50,070 nucleotides of DNA from Coriobacteriaceae bacterium (GCA_019421015.1 JAHZGC010000009.1:1-50070), one strand, 5' to 3'. Positions 26,646 to 35,407 are shown, numbered from the stretch's first letter. Notes: generated by a model from the letters alone, not told the origin. Program-made: numbers and translations.

Positions 26646-27773
26646 ATGGCACCTCGCAGGTCTGTAATCTCACCCGAACGCAGGCGGCAAAAGCTCGTGA
26701 CGTGCAAAGGGGGCACCACGGGCCGAGTATGCATCTGCGGTTCGTCGGCAATCGAGTTCTGGAGGCTGTGGCGGCTGTTCGGCCACGCGGTGTTTCGCGC
26801 ATGGGGCCTCAGGCCACTACCGGAATTTGCACGAAACTGGCGTTCCTGCATCGTTGCGGAGGTCCCGCCGCTGTTTGCCCCGGCCTCGCAAGAAGACCTT
26901 GAGGCCCTGACCTCGCCGGACGATATCTTCCTTTCGACGCCGGTCGACCTCTTCGTCTCGGCGGCCGAGAAGCTCGGTTATTCTTCCTTGCGGGCGACGC
27001 GCCCCATTCCCACCGACTTGCCCCCCGGCTCCCTGGTGCAGGTCTGCGCCGATCTCTACGTGGCTTCTCCGCCGTATGCCCTGGTCGAGAGCACCGCCGC
27101 ATCTAGCCGCCCGGAGTCCCTGCGCCTCATCGCGGAATTCTGCGGTTCCTACGCGCTGGACCCCGGCAGGCCGGCCGGCTTTGCAGAGGCCGTCCCGCTC
27201 GCCACCATCTCGGAGCTGCGCGGCTACTGCCGGCAGGCGCACGCGTGCAAACATGTTCGCGGGCTACGCCATATGGAGGCAAACCTCGCTTGTGCAATAG
27301 AGGGCTGCGCGTCGCCCATGGAGGCCGCCATGGTCACCCTGCTGTGTGCCCCCGGGCGTGAGGGCGGCTACGGATTCCGGCTGCCCGTCATGAACCTCAG
27401 GGCAATGGGCGACGCGCGCATCATGGACCGCTCGTACTACAAAGGCGACGCGGTGTGGAAGGAGGCCGGGGTCATCCTTGAATACGACTCGAAAGCCTTC
27501 CACAACAATCGCGAGTCGGACGTCCACGACAACGTGAGGTCCATGGCGCTCGAGCTTAACGGGCACCACGTCATGCAGGTCAGGACGGCGATGCTCATGC
27601 GGCCCGAGGTCTTCCACAAGGTGGCGCTCGGCCTGGCCGCCTACCTGGGACGTCGTTTGCAGCCCGAGCGATTTACCAATGCTTGGTGGGAACGCTGCCG
27701 CAATCTTCGGGCGGAGATGCTCGACTACCCAACGCGTTGGCACCGGTTGATGCAAGCGCAAAAGAGCGCCTGA
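26646..27773 (+). CDS. PD-(D/E)XK/DUF559-like hypothetical protein
   Basis: This 375-aa cytoplasmic protein ends in a domain resembling the DUF559/very-short-patch-repair endonuclease fold. VILEYDSKAFH (Glu about residue 279) is followed by DVHDNVRSMALELNGHHVMQ and a basic helix. A Cys pair (CKGG ... CICG) near residues 20-33 may bind zinc. ATG 26646 is taken because conserved-looking sequence starts there; it has no clear ribosome site, so the true start could differ. It could be a nuclease or a toxin-like accessory protein. No partner gene is adjacent. Confidence 0.65.
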   Translation: MAPRRSVISPERRRQKLVTCKGGTTGRVCICGSSAIEFWRLWRLFGHAVFRAWGLRPLPEFARNWRSCIVAEVPPLFAPASQEDLEALTSPDDIFLSTPVDLFVSAAEKLGYSSLRATRPIPTDLPPGSLVQVCADLYVASPPYALVESTAASSRPESLRLIAEFCGSYALDPGRPAGFAEAVPLATISELRGYCRQAHACKHVRGLRHMEANLACAIEGCASPMEAAMVTLLCAPGREGGYGFRLPVMNLRAMGDARIMDRSYYKGDAVWKEAGVILEYDSKAFHNNRESDVHDNVRSMALELNGHHVMQVRTAMLMRPEVFHKVALGLAAYLGRRLQPERFTNAWWERCRNLRAEMLDYPTRWHRLMQAQKSA

Positions 27774-27950
27774 CGTTCGCCCAACGTTTGAAGGAGGGCA
27801 CGCCCATATGGCGCTTAACGGCGGAGAGGCCTTCGCGGTTCAATAAGCTGAGAGGGCCCCTTAGTCCTTTGCACCCCTCATCAATAACCCTTTCCTAGCG
27901 TATCATAGGCGAACGCCGCACGTCGCCAACCAGAGGAAAGGGGCCGACCC

Positions 27951-29468
27951 GTGGTCCGCAGCCATCCCGACATGCACGCCATGCATCCCTTTTTGACCCT
28001 CGGCCTGGGACTTGGCTGTCTGGTAGCGCTCCTTCTGGTCCTCGTGCACCGGTCTGGCGCCGGGGTTCTGGGCGTCGGGTCAGACGTCTGGCAGCCCCTC
28101 GTCGTGGGCATCTTCGCGGGCATCGTCCTCGCGGCGCTCCCCGTAGCGCTGCTGTGCGCCAAAGACCCCTATCGGGTGCCGGAGCCGGGCCTGGGCCAAA
28201 CCGCCTGCCCCCTCGTCGGCTGTCTGCTGCTTGCCGCAGGGTGGGCTACGGCAAGCTGGCACGGGTTGGATTCCCAAGGGACCTTCTCAATCGCCGGGCT
28301 GCCGTGGAGCCTGCCGGGCGTGCCCATGGGCTGCGGCGTCGGACTGCTCGCCACGGCGCTCGCCCGACCGTTTGCCGCCCTGGAACGCAGGCAATCCCTG
28401 GTCTGCGTGGGAATCGCTCTGCTGGCGGCCGCCCTTCTCGACTGCCTCTCCCTGCTGTTGCCCCCGGCCGGGTTGCCGGTTCTCGCAGCCCTCGAGACCC
28501 TCGTGGCCGCAGGTGCCCCCTTGGCGGCGCGGACAATTACGGCAGGCTCCCCGACTGCCCCCGCTTCCCCGGTCGTCTCCCCCAGCCCGGCCGCCGCCGC
28601 GCGGGCCGGCGCACGCCTCGCCGCCCTCGCCTCCGACGCCTGGCGCCCCACGGTAGGTGCCCTCATCTGCCTCTTCATCTTTGGGTTCACCTGGGACATC
28701 GACATCCTGGGGGTACAGCTCAACGCCCCGGGCCTCATCGTCTTCGAGAAGGTCGTGGGACTGGCGCTCGCCGGCGCCACGCTGCTGGCCCTCGGCCGCC
28801 TGGGCAGCAACCGCGACCCGCTGGCCTTGCTGTTCAACGTGGTACTGCCGCTGCTCGTGGTGACCTTTATCGTGCGGCCCTACCTCATCAGCCTCGACCT
28901 GGGGTCGATTGGCCTCAACGTCCTGGGCGTGGCCCGCGAGACCGGCTTTGTGCTGTTCCTCGCCTCGGCATGGATCGCCCTCGCCCGCGGTGGCCGCCAG
29001 CATAACGTCTCGGCGAGCTTCTCCGCGGCCGTACTCCTTGCCGGTTGCGGTGCCACAGGGCTGTTGGGGCTCTACGGACCCCAGTTTTTGGGTGGCCTGC
29101 TCAACTACATGGGGGCCATTCTCTTCACACTGTACCTGGTGGTCGTGGTGGTGGTCTCCACGGTGTCGCAGCACGCACCGGGCCCGACGGCTGCCCCATC
29201 CTCGCCCGACGCCCCGGCCCCCGACCTCGGCAGCCTGGTCGAGCAGCGCTGCGAGCAGGTGGCCCGCGAGCACGGCCTGACCCCGCGCGAAGGCGAGATC
29301 GTGCTCTACCTGGGACGTGGCCACAGCTACGCCTACATCGCCAACGCCCTCACGGTGTCGGAGAACACCGTGCGCACCCACGTGCGCAACATCTACCGCA
29401 AGCTGGGCGTCACCTCGCGCGAGGAGCTGCTTGCCGTGGTGCACGGGGAGGTTGGTAGCCAGGAGTAG
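27951..29468 (+). CDS. Membrane-anchored LuxR-family regulator
   Basis: This 505-aa protein has about 11-12 transmembrane helices, beginning with FLTLGLGLGCLVALLLVLVH. A LuxR HTH sits at the C-terminus (LTPREGEIVLYLGRGHSYAY ... SENTVRTHVRNIYRKLGV). The start is GTG 27951 with AAAGGGG 7 bases upstream. It has no flavin reductase beside it: downstream lie repeats and a piece of another LuxR gene. It is therefore an orphan sensor-regulator whose target may have been lost by rearrangement. Confidence 0.87.
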   Translation: MVRSHPDMHAMHPFLTLGLGLGCLVALLLVLVHRSGAGVLGVGSDVWQPLVVGIFAGIVLAALPVALLCAKDPYRVPEPGLGQTACPLVGCLLLAAGWATASWHGLDSQGTFSIAGLPWSLPGVPMGCGVGLLATALARPFAALERRQSLVCVGIALLAAALLDCLSLLLPPAGLPVLAALETLVAAGAPLAARTITAGSPTAPASPVVSPSPAAAARAGARLAALASDAWRPTVGALICLFIFGFTWDIDILGVQLNAPGLIVFEKVVGLALAGATLLALGRLGSNRDPLALLFNVVLPLLVVTFIVRPYLISLDLGSIGLNVLGVARETGFVLFLASAWIALARGGRQHNVSASFSAAVLLAGCGATGLLGLYGPQFLGGLLNYMGAILFTLYLVVVVVVSTVSQHAPGPTAAPSSPDAPAPDLGSLVEQRCEQVAREHGLTPREGEIVLYLGRGHSYAYIANALTVSENTVRTHVRNIYRKLGVTSREELLAVVHGEVGSQE

Positions 29469-29576
29469 CACGCCCGGAACCTCAAAGCCGCCACCTCCGC
29501 CCAAAAAAGCCATTGGTCCCGACATGACCAGACGACGGACAGAAGGACCTGCCAACCACCGACCGCCTCCCACAAC

Positions 29577-29767
29577 GGACAGGATCGCGACTTTCTCGAC
29601 CGATTGGGGGGTCCGGAGGCGAACCGTGGACAGGATTGCGACTTTCTCGACCAGTTTCCACCCGCTCCAACCCGGGGACCAAAAAGAGCAGCCAGTCTAC
29701 CTGCAGGTTTCTCCCCCAGACCCCTGGGCCAACCGCAAAATCGGTCAAGAAAGTCGCAATCCTGTCC
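29577..29767. repeat. Palindromic repeat, ACTTTCTCG family (copy 2, three arms)
   Basis: Two forward arms, GGACAGGATCGCGACTTTCT at 29577 and GGACAGGATTGCGACTTTCT at 29628 (51 bp apart), are followed by one inverted arm. That arm begins AATCGGTCAAGAAAGTCGCA at 29739 and ends CCTGTCC at 29767. Each arm is about 29 bp. The unit fills most of the 417-bp gap 29469-29885. Confidence 0.7.
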
Positions 29768-29885
29768 GCAAGCACGGACGACCGGCAGCAGCGCTCCCAC
29801 TCCGACAGGGCATGGACCGCAGGCATTCGGCCGCGCTAACCCGCGAGGCGACAAACCACCCGCCGTAGGGCTCCAAAACCCTGCC

Positions 29886-30281
29886 CTACCCCTCCTCCAA
29901 CAGGTTGATGAGCTCCTCTGCTGGGAATGCACGCCGACCTTCTGGTAGATATGCTTGATGTGGGAGCGAAATGACCTTGGGCATGGGCGCGTTGCGACCG
30001 CCGAGCTTGAGCTTGCAGAAACCGCGCCCCGCCAACTCGCAGATGCGTGACTCGCTCACGAACGGGTTGTGCCCGAGCGCCCAGGCGAGGTCCTTGGCCT
30101 TGTGGATATAAAAGCAGTCGTGGGGCTTCTCGGCCGCATGGGCCGAGTCGTTGAGATGCTCCATCGATGTAATATGCTCGTAGCGATGCTGGCAGTTGGG
30201 GACGCAGACCTGGTTCGTTATGAGTTCGATGCGGTCGGCCACGTCCTGCACGCCGCCGGGGATGTCTTGCCGGTGAGACAA
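29886..30281 (-). pseudogene. Chimeric remnant: unknown CVPNC-motif domain joined to a LuxR tail
   Basis: Reading leftward, 30281 to about 29975 encodes LITNQVCVPNCQHRYEHI and CKLKLGGRNAPMP. This is the same family as the C-terminal domain of the ORF ending at 19045, lacking its start and end. From about 29972 the DNA instead encodes the end of a LuxR protein, SHIKHIYQKVGVHSQQ, then after a one-base shift ELINLLEEG and TAG at 29886-29888. Two unrelated gene ends have therefore been joined. The frame is probably not a functional gene. Confidence 0.72.
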
Positions 30282-30361
30282 AGAGGGGCAGGCGCTTCAC
30301 TTATTAAAACATTAAAACCGGTCCGGCAGACCGATCCCACGGGACGGACCCACAACCCCTA

Positions 30362-31270
30362 TCAATCGTTCCACGGAATGCGAAAATACTCGAGTACCGC
30401 CTTGAACCGGTCCTGCGCCGCAAGGCACGTGTCGGTCAGATAGCCCCCCTCGTTATCCCATTCCGAAAGTCCGCGGTAGTAAAATGCCTTCATGTCGTCG
30501 GAGATGATAAACGGCACGATACCATTGGCCAGGCACTCTTTGAACAGGATGAGCCTGCCCACGCGACCGTTGCCATCCTGAAACGGGTGGATACGCTCAA
30601 ACCGCACGTGGAAATCTATGAGGTCGTCCAGCGTATGCTCCCCATGGGAACCATATTCCCGCAAAAGGCACCCCATGTCTTGTGCCACCTTCTCGGGCAG
30701 CGAAGTCCTTCTCCCGGCCACCTCGTTTGGAAGCAATTTATACTCGCCAACCCTAAACCAATCTTTCGATGCATCGGTGGTGCCGGTCTTTAGGATACGG
30801 TGCAGCTCCTTGATCATCCCCTCCGTCACAAGCGCGTCTGCGTTGCGAATGATGTAATCGATGGCCCTGAAGTGGTTGGACGTCTCGACGATGTCGTCCA
30901 CCCGCAGTGTCTCGCCCTCGACACCCACCGTAGCTGTCTCGAAAATGAGGCGCGTTTGGTCCATCGAGAGGCGACTGCCCTCGATATGGTTGGAGTTGTA
31001 GGTGAGCTCCACCTGGACTTTATGGTAGATACCGCCCTTGGTCTTTGACTGCATCTCCTCGGTCAGACGGTCCAATAGGGCGCTTTTGGCTCGAGGGCGC
31101 TCCTTGACGACGGCATTGGCCCTGGCCGGCTTTTGGGCGTCGGCCGGGATGTTCCACGTCTTGCCGGTCAAGAAGGCCCCGGGCACACGTCCCTGGGCGC
31201 AGTAGTTGCGCACGCTTCTTTCGGAGACGCCCCAGAGCGCGGCAATCTTAGAAACAGATAGAACCCTCAC
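30362..31270 (-). CDS. Fic-family AMP-transferase-like protein with N-terminal HTH
   Basis: This 302-aa protein has a MerR/excisionase-like DNA-binding segment at the N-terminus (VSKIAALWGVSERSVRNYC, residues 6-24). A Fic domain with the full catalytic motif HPFQDGNGRVGR (residues 228-239) follows. An inhibitory-helix motif SNHIEG (residues 93-98, Glu97) lies ahead of the catalytic core, as in self-inhibited Fic proteins. These enzymes transfer AMP or similar groups to proteins. GTG 31270 is the start, with GAAAGG upstream. A perfect palindrome plus a half-site in its promoter suggests autoregulation through the HTH. Confidence 0.9.
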   Translation of the reverse strand: MRVLSVSKIAALWGVSERSVRNYCAQGRVPGAFLTGKTWNIPADAQKPARANAVVKERPRAKSALLDRLTEEMQSKTKGGIYHKVQVELTYNSNHIEGSRLSMDQTRLIFETATVGVEGETLRVDDIVETSNHFRAIDYIIRNADALVTEGMIKELHRILKTGTTDASKDWFRVGEYKLLPNEVAGRRTSLPEKVAQDMGCLLREYGSHGEHTLDDLIDFHVRFERIHPFQDGNGRVGRLILFKECLANGIVPFIISDDMKAFYYRGLSEWDNEGGYLTDTCLAAQDRFKAVLEYFRIPWND

Positions 31271-31297
31271 CCCCGCACCGCCTTTCTATTCCCATCT

Positions 31298-31349
31298 ATC
31301 GGCAAAGAACGGGCTTATTATAGAATGGGACTGGATATTTTTTTGCCGA
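31298..31349 (-). promoter_or_regulatory. Fic gene promoter with TTTGCCGAT palindrome
   Basis: On the minus strand a TATAAT box lies at 31322-31317. A perfect 18-bp palindrome TTTGCCGATATCGGCAAA spans 31332-31349, about where the -35 region would be. A third half-site ATCGGCAAA occurs at 31298-31306, between the -10 box and the GTG start. Such placement fits repression by a dimer, most simply by the HTH domain of the Fic protein itself. Confidence 0.6.
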
Positions 31350-31496
31350 TATCGGCAAATTTTTGTTTTGGGGCACGGAAAGGCGCCCACGCCCAATAAC
31401 CGCCAAATTCCATCCTCGGCCTGGCAAAACGTCCGACGCGACGCAGGGTGGACAAAATCCGAGGAATGCGATTCGAGTGGGGGTTGAGATGCCAGA

Positions 31497-31620
31497 GATC
31501 CGAACTTTGCGATCCACTTTTCAGATAGCACTTATATAATAGCTAGTATCACCGCAGGTATAAAACTAGACAATCGTAATTCCGCCTCGCCAATCCGGCA
31601 AAACCGAATCGCAAAGTTCG
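31497..31620. repeat. Palindromic intergenic repeat, ACTTTGCGA family (copy B)
   Basis: This 124-bp element has inverted ends (CCGAACTTTGCGAT at about 31501 and ATCGCAAAGTTCG at 31608-31620). It aligns over its length with 5000-5127. The shared core is AGTATCACCGCAGGTA at about 31545. Its right end coincides with the point where the truncated LuxR gene begins, so it probably lies at the breakpoint. Confidence 0.72.
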
Positions 31621-32425
31621 CCACTACGGGCGCACCGCCTGCACGGTGGCCATCCTGGCGTGCTTCGTGGTGGCCCCGCTGTTCATGGTGTTCGAACAGG
31701 TCATGTTCTCGGGACCGTGGGCCTCGGCAGCGGTCATGGCGGGGGCCGTGGCCGTCTCGTGGGGCTGCCTGGCACTCACCGAGCGGGCGCCCTTTGGCCT
31801 CGTGCTGCGCTGGGCGCTCGTGCTCACGGGGTCGGTCCTCGTGTTCGTACCCACCATCGCCGAGGCGTCGCCCATGGTGGCCTGCGCCCTGTGCTCGGGC
31901 ATCTACGTGCTCGTGGGCACCCTTATGATCGTCTTCATCCTCGAGATCTGCCAGGAGCAGGGCCTCACCCTGTGCACGGTGACCACCTCTAACTACGGGG
32001 TGTTCGTGCTCGGCGTGTGCGGCGCGTCGGCCCTGCTCAGCCTGCTGCTTGCCGTGACGGGCAAGCTGGAGGCCTTTCGCATCATCACGGCCACGGGGGT
32101 GGCGGCGCTGTTCCTGATCATCCCCATGCTCCCCGCGCGCATCAGCCGCGCCCAAGACCTTGTGCTCGAGAAGCTCCCCGAGGAGGAGAGCGCCGACGAG
32201 CGGCGCAACCGGGTGTGCGCCGCCCTGGCTGCGCAGGGCAACCTGTCGGAACGCGAGGCCGAGGTGCTCGACCTGCTGCTGCGGGGCCGCACCCGCGAGG
32301 AGATCGCCGAGGAGCTGGTCATCTCCACCTGGACGGTCAAGAACCACGCCTCGAGCGTCTACGGCAAGCTGGGCGTTCACTCGGCCCGCGAGCTCACGGC
32401 CCTGGTGGAGAATCCCAAGCGGTAA
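31619..32425 (+). pseudogene. 5'-truncated membrane LuxR regulator
   Basis: The frame encodes only the last third to half of a membrane LuxR protein. It has about five transmembrane helices (ILACFVVAPLFMVFEQVMF and following) and a complete HTH (LSEREAEVLDLLLRGRTREE ... STWTVKNHASSVYGKLGV). Intact paralogues here are 470-505 aa; this frame gives about 259 aa from the GTG at 31646, and protein-like sequence continues back to the edge of the repeat at 31620. The repeat element replaces the missing half. It lies upstream of and parallel to the flavin reductase at 32710, which it probably once controlled. Confidence 0.78.
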
Positions 32426-32709
32426 GAAGGACCGGGCAAGGACGGGGCCGCGGCTCGCGGCCGACAGGGCGACAAACCTCAGATTGCCCCTTTTGCCAGC
32501 GGTTTTTTCTTCAATAGTCCCCGGGGGCTATTCGGGTTTGGCGCTCCCGGGGCATGGAGGGCACCGGTCGATGCGGCCATAGTGGGGATCGTTCACGGCA
32601 GCCGGCCCGCACAGGAGGGGCCACGCCGCAAGGAGAGGGGCGGCCCCACAGCCTGCAACCCACAAGCGCAGACAAAGGCCGTCCGCCAACCCAGAAAAGG
32701 AGCATCGCC

Positions 32710-34350
32710 ATGGAAATGACCCGTCGTTCGTTCGTGGGCGCCGCCGGCGCCGTCGCTGCCACGGCTGCCGTCGCTGCCGGCGTGACCCCCAGCTCCGCCC
32801 TGGCCGAGGACAAGGCCTTTGCCAAGGACGAGTTCGAGGGCGAGACCGCCAACATCCCCCCGGTCGAGCCTCCCGCGTCCTACGACTACGAGGCCGACAT
32901 CGTGGTCGTCGGTGCCGGCGGCGGCCTCTCCGGCGCCCTGCGCGCCCTTGACCTGGGCGCCAGCGCCATCGTGATCGAGAAGCTCCCCATGATCGGCGGC
33001 GAGACCCAGGAGGCCTGCGTGTTCGCCTTTACCTCGGGCAACCAGTGCCAGCTCGACGCCGGCCTGCCCGACGTGACCGACACCCTGCTCCAGAAGTTCT
33101 ACGGCAGCATCAAGTTCGGCAAGAAGTGGGTCCCCTTCATCGACAACGTGACCCAGGGCACCAAGGACCTCATCGCCTGGACCACCGAGAAGGGCTTTGA
33201 GTGGGAGCCCGGCGAGTGCGTGGGCGAGGAGAAGGTCTACGCCGTGTGCCCCAAGGGCTCGGCCGTGGGCATGATGAACGAGCGTTCCATGAAGTTCTAC
33301 ACCGACTGGCTGGGTGAGCAGATCGAGGCCCAGGGCGGCCAGATCTTGCTCTCCACCGAGGCAGAGGCCCTCATCATGGACGACGGCGCCGTGGTGGGCG
33401 TGCAGTGCACCGACGGCGACGGCAGCACCGTCAACGTCAAGGCCAACAAGGCCGTGCTGATGTCGACCAACGGCATCTGCGCCAACCAGGCCATGCTCGC
33501 CAAGTACTGCCCCGACGCGCTGCGCTGCAAGTACTCGAGCGCCGGCGCCTTCGCCGATGGCAAGGGCATCCGCATGGGCTTTGGCGCGGGCGCCGAGTTC
33601 GGCGGCTACAACGAGTACGGCATCTTTGACGGCGGCCTGAACAAGAAGCCCTGGGAGACCTACCTCTACGACCCGGCAACCCAGCTCGTGCGCCAGCCCT
33701 GGCTCGGCATCGACGTGAACGGCGACCGCTACCCCTACGACACCACCGCGCTCGGCGGCTTTACCGCCCAGGGCAAGCGCCTGCGCGACCTGCCCGGCAA
33801 CCAGGGCTACGTGATCTTCGACGACAACTACGAGGAGTACGCGCTCGGCTTTAACCAGCTCATGTGCCGCATCCCCATGAGCCGCAAGATCTTTGGCGAC
33901 GAGCTCGACCGCGCCCCCGAGTACCTGCAGGACTGGGAGTCGGGCGCCCGCGCCGCCATCGACGAGGGCATCATCGAGAGCGCCGACACCATCGAGGAGC
34001 TCGCCGAGAAGCTGGGCCTCAACGTCGACGTCGTGGTGAAGGCCGTGAACGACTACAACGCCATCGTCGAGACCGGCGAGGACCCCGACGGCCCCTTCGC
34101 CGAGCACCCCGAGTACCTCAAGCCCATCGCCCAGCCCCCGTTCCACGGCGCGGCCGTCGGCGCGTTCATCTACGCGACCTCCGCGGGCCTTGCCACCAAC
34201 GAGAACATGCAGGTCGTCGATACCAAGGGCCAGCCCATCCCCGGCCTCTACGCCACCGGTGCCGCCGTGGCCCGCGACATGCAGGTGGGCGGCTCCTGCA
34301 ACTTCGCCAACACGAGCGCCTTCATCGCGGTGAACGACGCGCTGAAGTAA
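32710..34350 (+). CDS. Tat-exported FAD-dependent reductase
   Basis: This is an intact 546-aa paralogue. It has a Tat signal MTRRSFVGAAG at residues 3-13 with cleavage likely after SSALA. The FAD site ADIVVVGAGGGLSGALRALD is at about residue 61-80. The C-terminus ends IPGLYATGAAVARDM and GGSCNFANTSAFIAVNDA. AAAAGGAG precedes ATG 32710. The adjacent upstream LuxR gene is truncated, so activation may be lost or supplied in trans. A good terminator follows at 34415. The 284-bp gap upstream contains no other gene. Confidence 0.9.
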   Translation: MEMTRRSFVGAAGAVAATAAVAAGVTPSSALAEDKAFAKDEFEGETANIPPVEPPASYDYEADIVVVGAGGGLSGALRALDLGASAIVIEKLPMIGGETQEACVFAFTSGNQCQLDAGLPDVTDTLLQKFYGSIKFGKKWVPFIDNVTQGTKDLIAWTTEKGFEWEPGECVGEEKVYAVCPKGSAVGMMNERSMKFYTDWLGEQIEAQGGQILLSTEAEALIMDDGAVVGVQCTDGDGSTVNVKANKAVLMSTNGICANQAMLAKYCPDALRCKYSSAGAFADGKGIRMGFGAGAEFGGYNEYGIFDGGLNKKPWETYLYDPATQLVRQPWLGIDVNGDRYPYDTTALGGFTAQGKRLRDLPGNQGYVIFDDNYEEYALGFNQLMCRIPMSRKIFGDELDRAPEYLQDWESGARAAIDEGIIESADTIEELAEKLGLNVDVVVKAVNDYNAIVETGEDPDGPFAEHPEYLKPIAQPPFHGAAVGAFIYATSAGLATNENMQVVDTKGQPIPGLYATGAAVARDMQVGGSCNFANTSAFIAVNDALK

Positions 34351-34414
34351 GGTAGCTCCAAGGAATCTGCCAGCCTGCACAAGCCCCGTACCGCGGCGCG
34401 CCCCCGACACTGCA

Positions 34415-34460
34415 GCGCACCCCTCGAAGACCAGGTTTTCGGGGGGTGCGCTTTTTTGGG
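34415..34460 (+). terminator. Intrinsic terminator after the flavin reductase
   Basis: GCGCACCCCTCGAA (34415-34428) pairs with TTTTCGGGGGGTGCGC (to 34451), directly followed by TTTTTT. The stem and T run make it a convincing terminator 65 bp after the stop codon. Confidence 0.8.
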
Positions 34461-34556
34461 CGTGCTTTTCGCGAGTATACATTCCGCGGGGGCGCTCTTC
34501 AGAGCGATCTGCCGCGCATAAAAACGCGGCCTCACGCACCGGTCACGCCCAAACGC

Positions 34557-34780
34557 GAGATGCTTCCGCATAATCAGGGTTCTGGATAGGGAGCGCAAGA
34601 CCCCGATGTACCCCTTACGCCCACAGGGGAGAAAACCTCGCGACCAACACCCACTTTGACCTGCGGTTTCTTCGACCGCGCTCGCACACGCGAGGTCTTT
34701 GCCGCCCAACAAGGTCAATCATACCGCCCAACTGCCTATCCAGAACCCTGATTGTGCGGCGCTATCTGCCAATTCGGCGG
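34557..34780. repeat. Inverted-repeat element, family I, copy 3
   Basis: The arms CGCATAATCAGGGTTCTGGA (inside 34567-34590) and CCTATCCAGAACCCTGATTG (34735-34754) match copy 1 almost base for base, including GCGGCGCTATCTGCC to the right. The interior runs in the opposite direction to copy 1: its reverse complement has CCGCAGGTCAAAG and GCGAGGTTTTCTCCCC. So the element has symmetric ends and an asymmetric middle, like a miniature transposable element. It fills most of the gap 34461-34890; a CGGAGAAAACC/GGTCTTCTCCG hairpin lies near 34838-34863. Confidence 0.75.
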
Positions 34781-34890
34781 CCGCCGCAAATGCGGCCATG
34801 CCCGGACCACCAAGCCGATGGTCTTCTCCGCCACAAACAGTGCCGCAGCGGAGAAAACCTCGGCCCGTCTTCGGTCCCCATCCCCCCGCT

Positions 34891-35241
34891 TTAGTCCTCG
34901 TCCCCCATGGCGTCGAGCGCATCGAGCACCGCGATGACCTTGGCCAGCTCCTCCTCGTCCTCGACGGGGGTCAGCTGCAGCAGCGGAGGCTTTTTGGGCG
35001 TCGACCCGCTGTCCACCGCAGCCTGGGCCTTCTCCACCTCTTCGGGCACGCAGAGCGAGATGTAGGTGGCCACCTCGCCGTGGCTGTCGGGCTCCGCATC
35101 GGCGTAGACCAGATAGGGCAGCCCGGTTTCGGGCGACGTGTACACGAGCAGCGCGTCGTAGCGGCAGTAGGCCCCCTCGTCGTCGACGGCCCTAAACACG
35201 AAGTCGTAGGACTCAACGGTGTCGAGCAGCTCGTCCTCCAT
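34891..35241 (-). CDS. DUF1292 family protein
   Basis: This acidic protein of 116 aa has a DUF1292-like beginning (DFVFRAVDDEGAYCRYDALL, with LPYLVYADAE). The tail is acidic and low-complexity, ending in AMGDED. The function is unknown. ATG 35241 has AAGGGAG upstream; longer frames to 35292 lack a ribosome site. It stands alone between repeat elements. Confidence 0.7.
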   Translation of the reverse strand: MEDELLDTVESYDFVFRAVDDEGAYCRYDALLVYTSPETGLPYLVYADAEPDSHGEVATYISLCVPEEVEKAQAAVDSGSTPKKPPLLQLTPVEDEEELAKVIAVLDALDAMGDED

Positions 35242-35303
35242 GGCGCTCCCTTCCAAGCGGCAATCGGTACCACCCAGCGTGGCATCGTGCAAAACATATG
35301 TTT

Positions 35304-35407
35304 AGAGTATTTTGAATAAAGTCCTGCACCACGTTGCGCCGGGGCTTACGTGCCCTAGCACACCGCGCTCCGGCGCGCCCTGTGCAGGAACTTTCTCAAA
35401 ATGCTCT
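35304..35407. repeat. 104-bp inverted-repeat element
   Basis: AGAGTATTTTGAATAAAGTC (35304-35323) plus CTGCAC is matched in inverted form by GTGCAG and GAACTTTCTCAAAATGCTCT ending at 35407. GCGCCGG/CCGGCGC extends the stem inward. It is a nearly perfect long palindrome with a GC-rich middle and no coding content; no second copy is in this window. Confidence 0.65.

Noticed and set aside
34836..34866. Terminator for the DUF1292 gene
   Set aside because: A GGTCTTCTCCG/CGGAGAAAACC stem is present but there is no convincing T run, and it may belong to the neighbouring repeat element, so it is mentioned only with that repeat.
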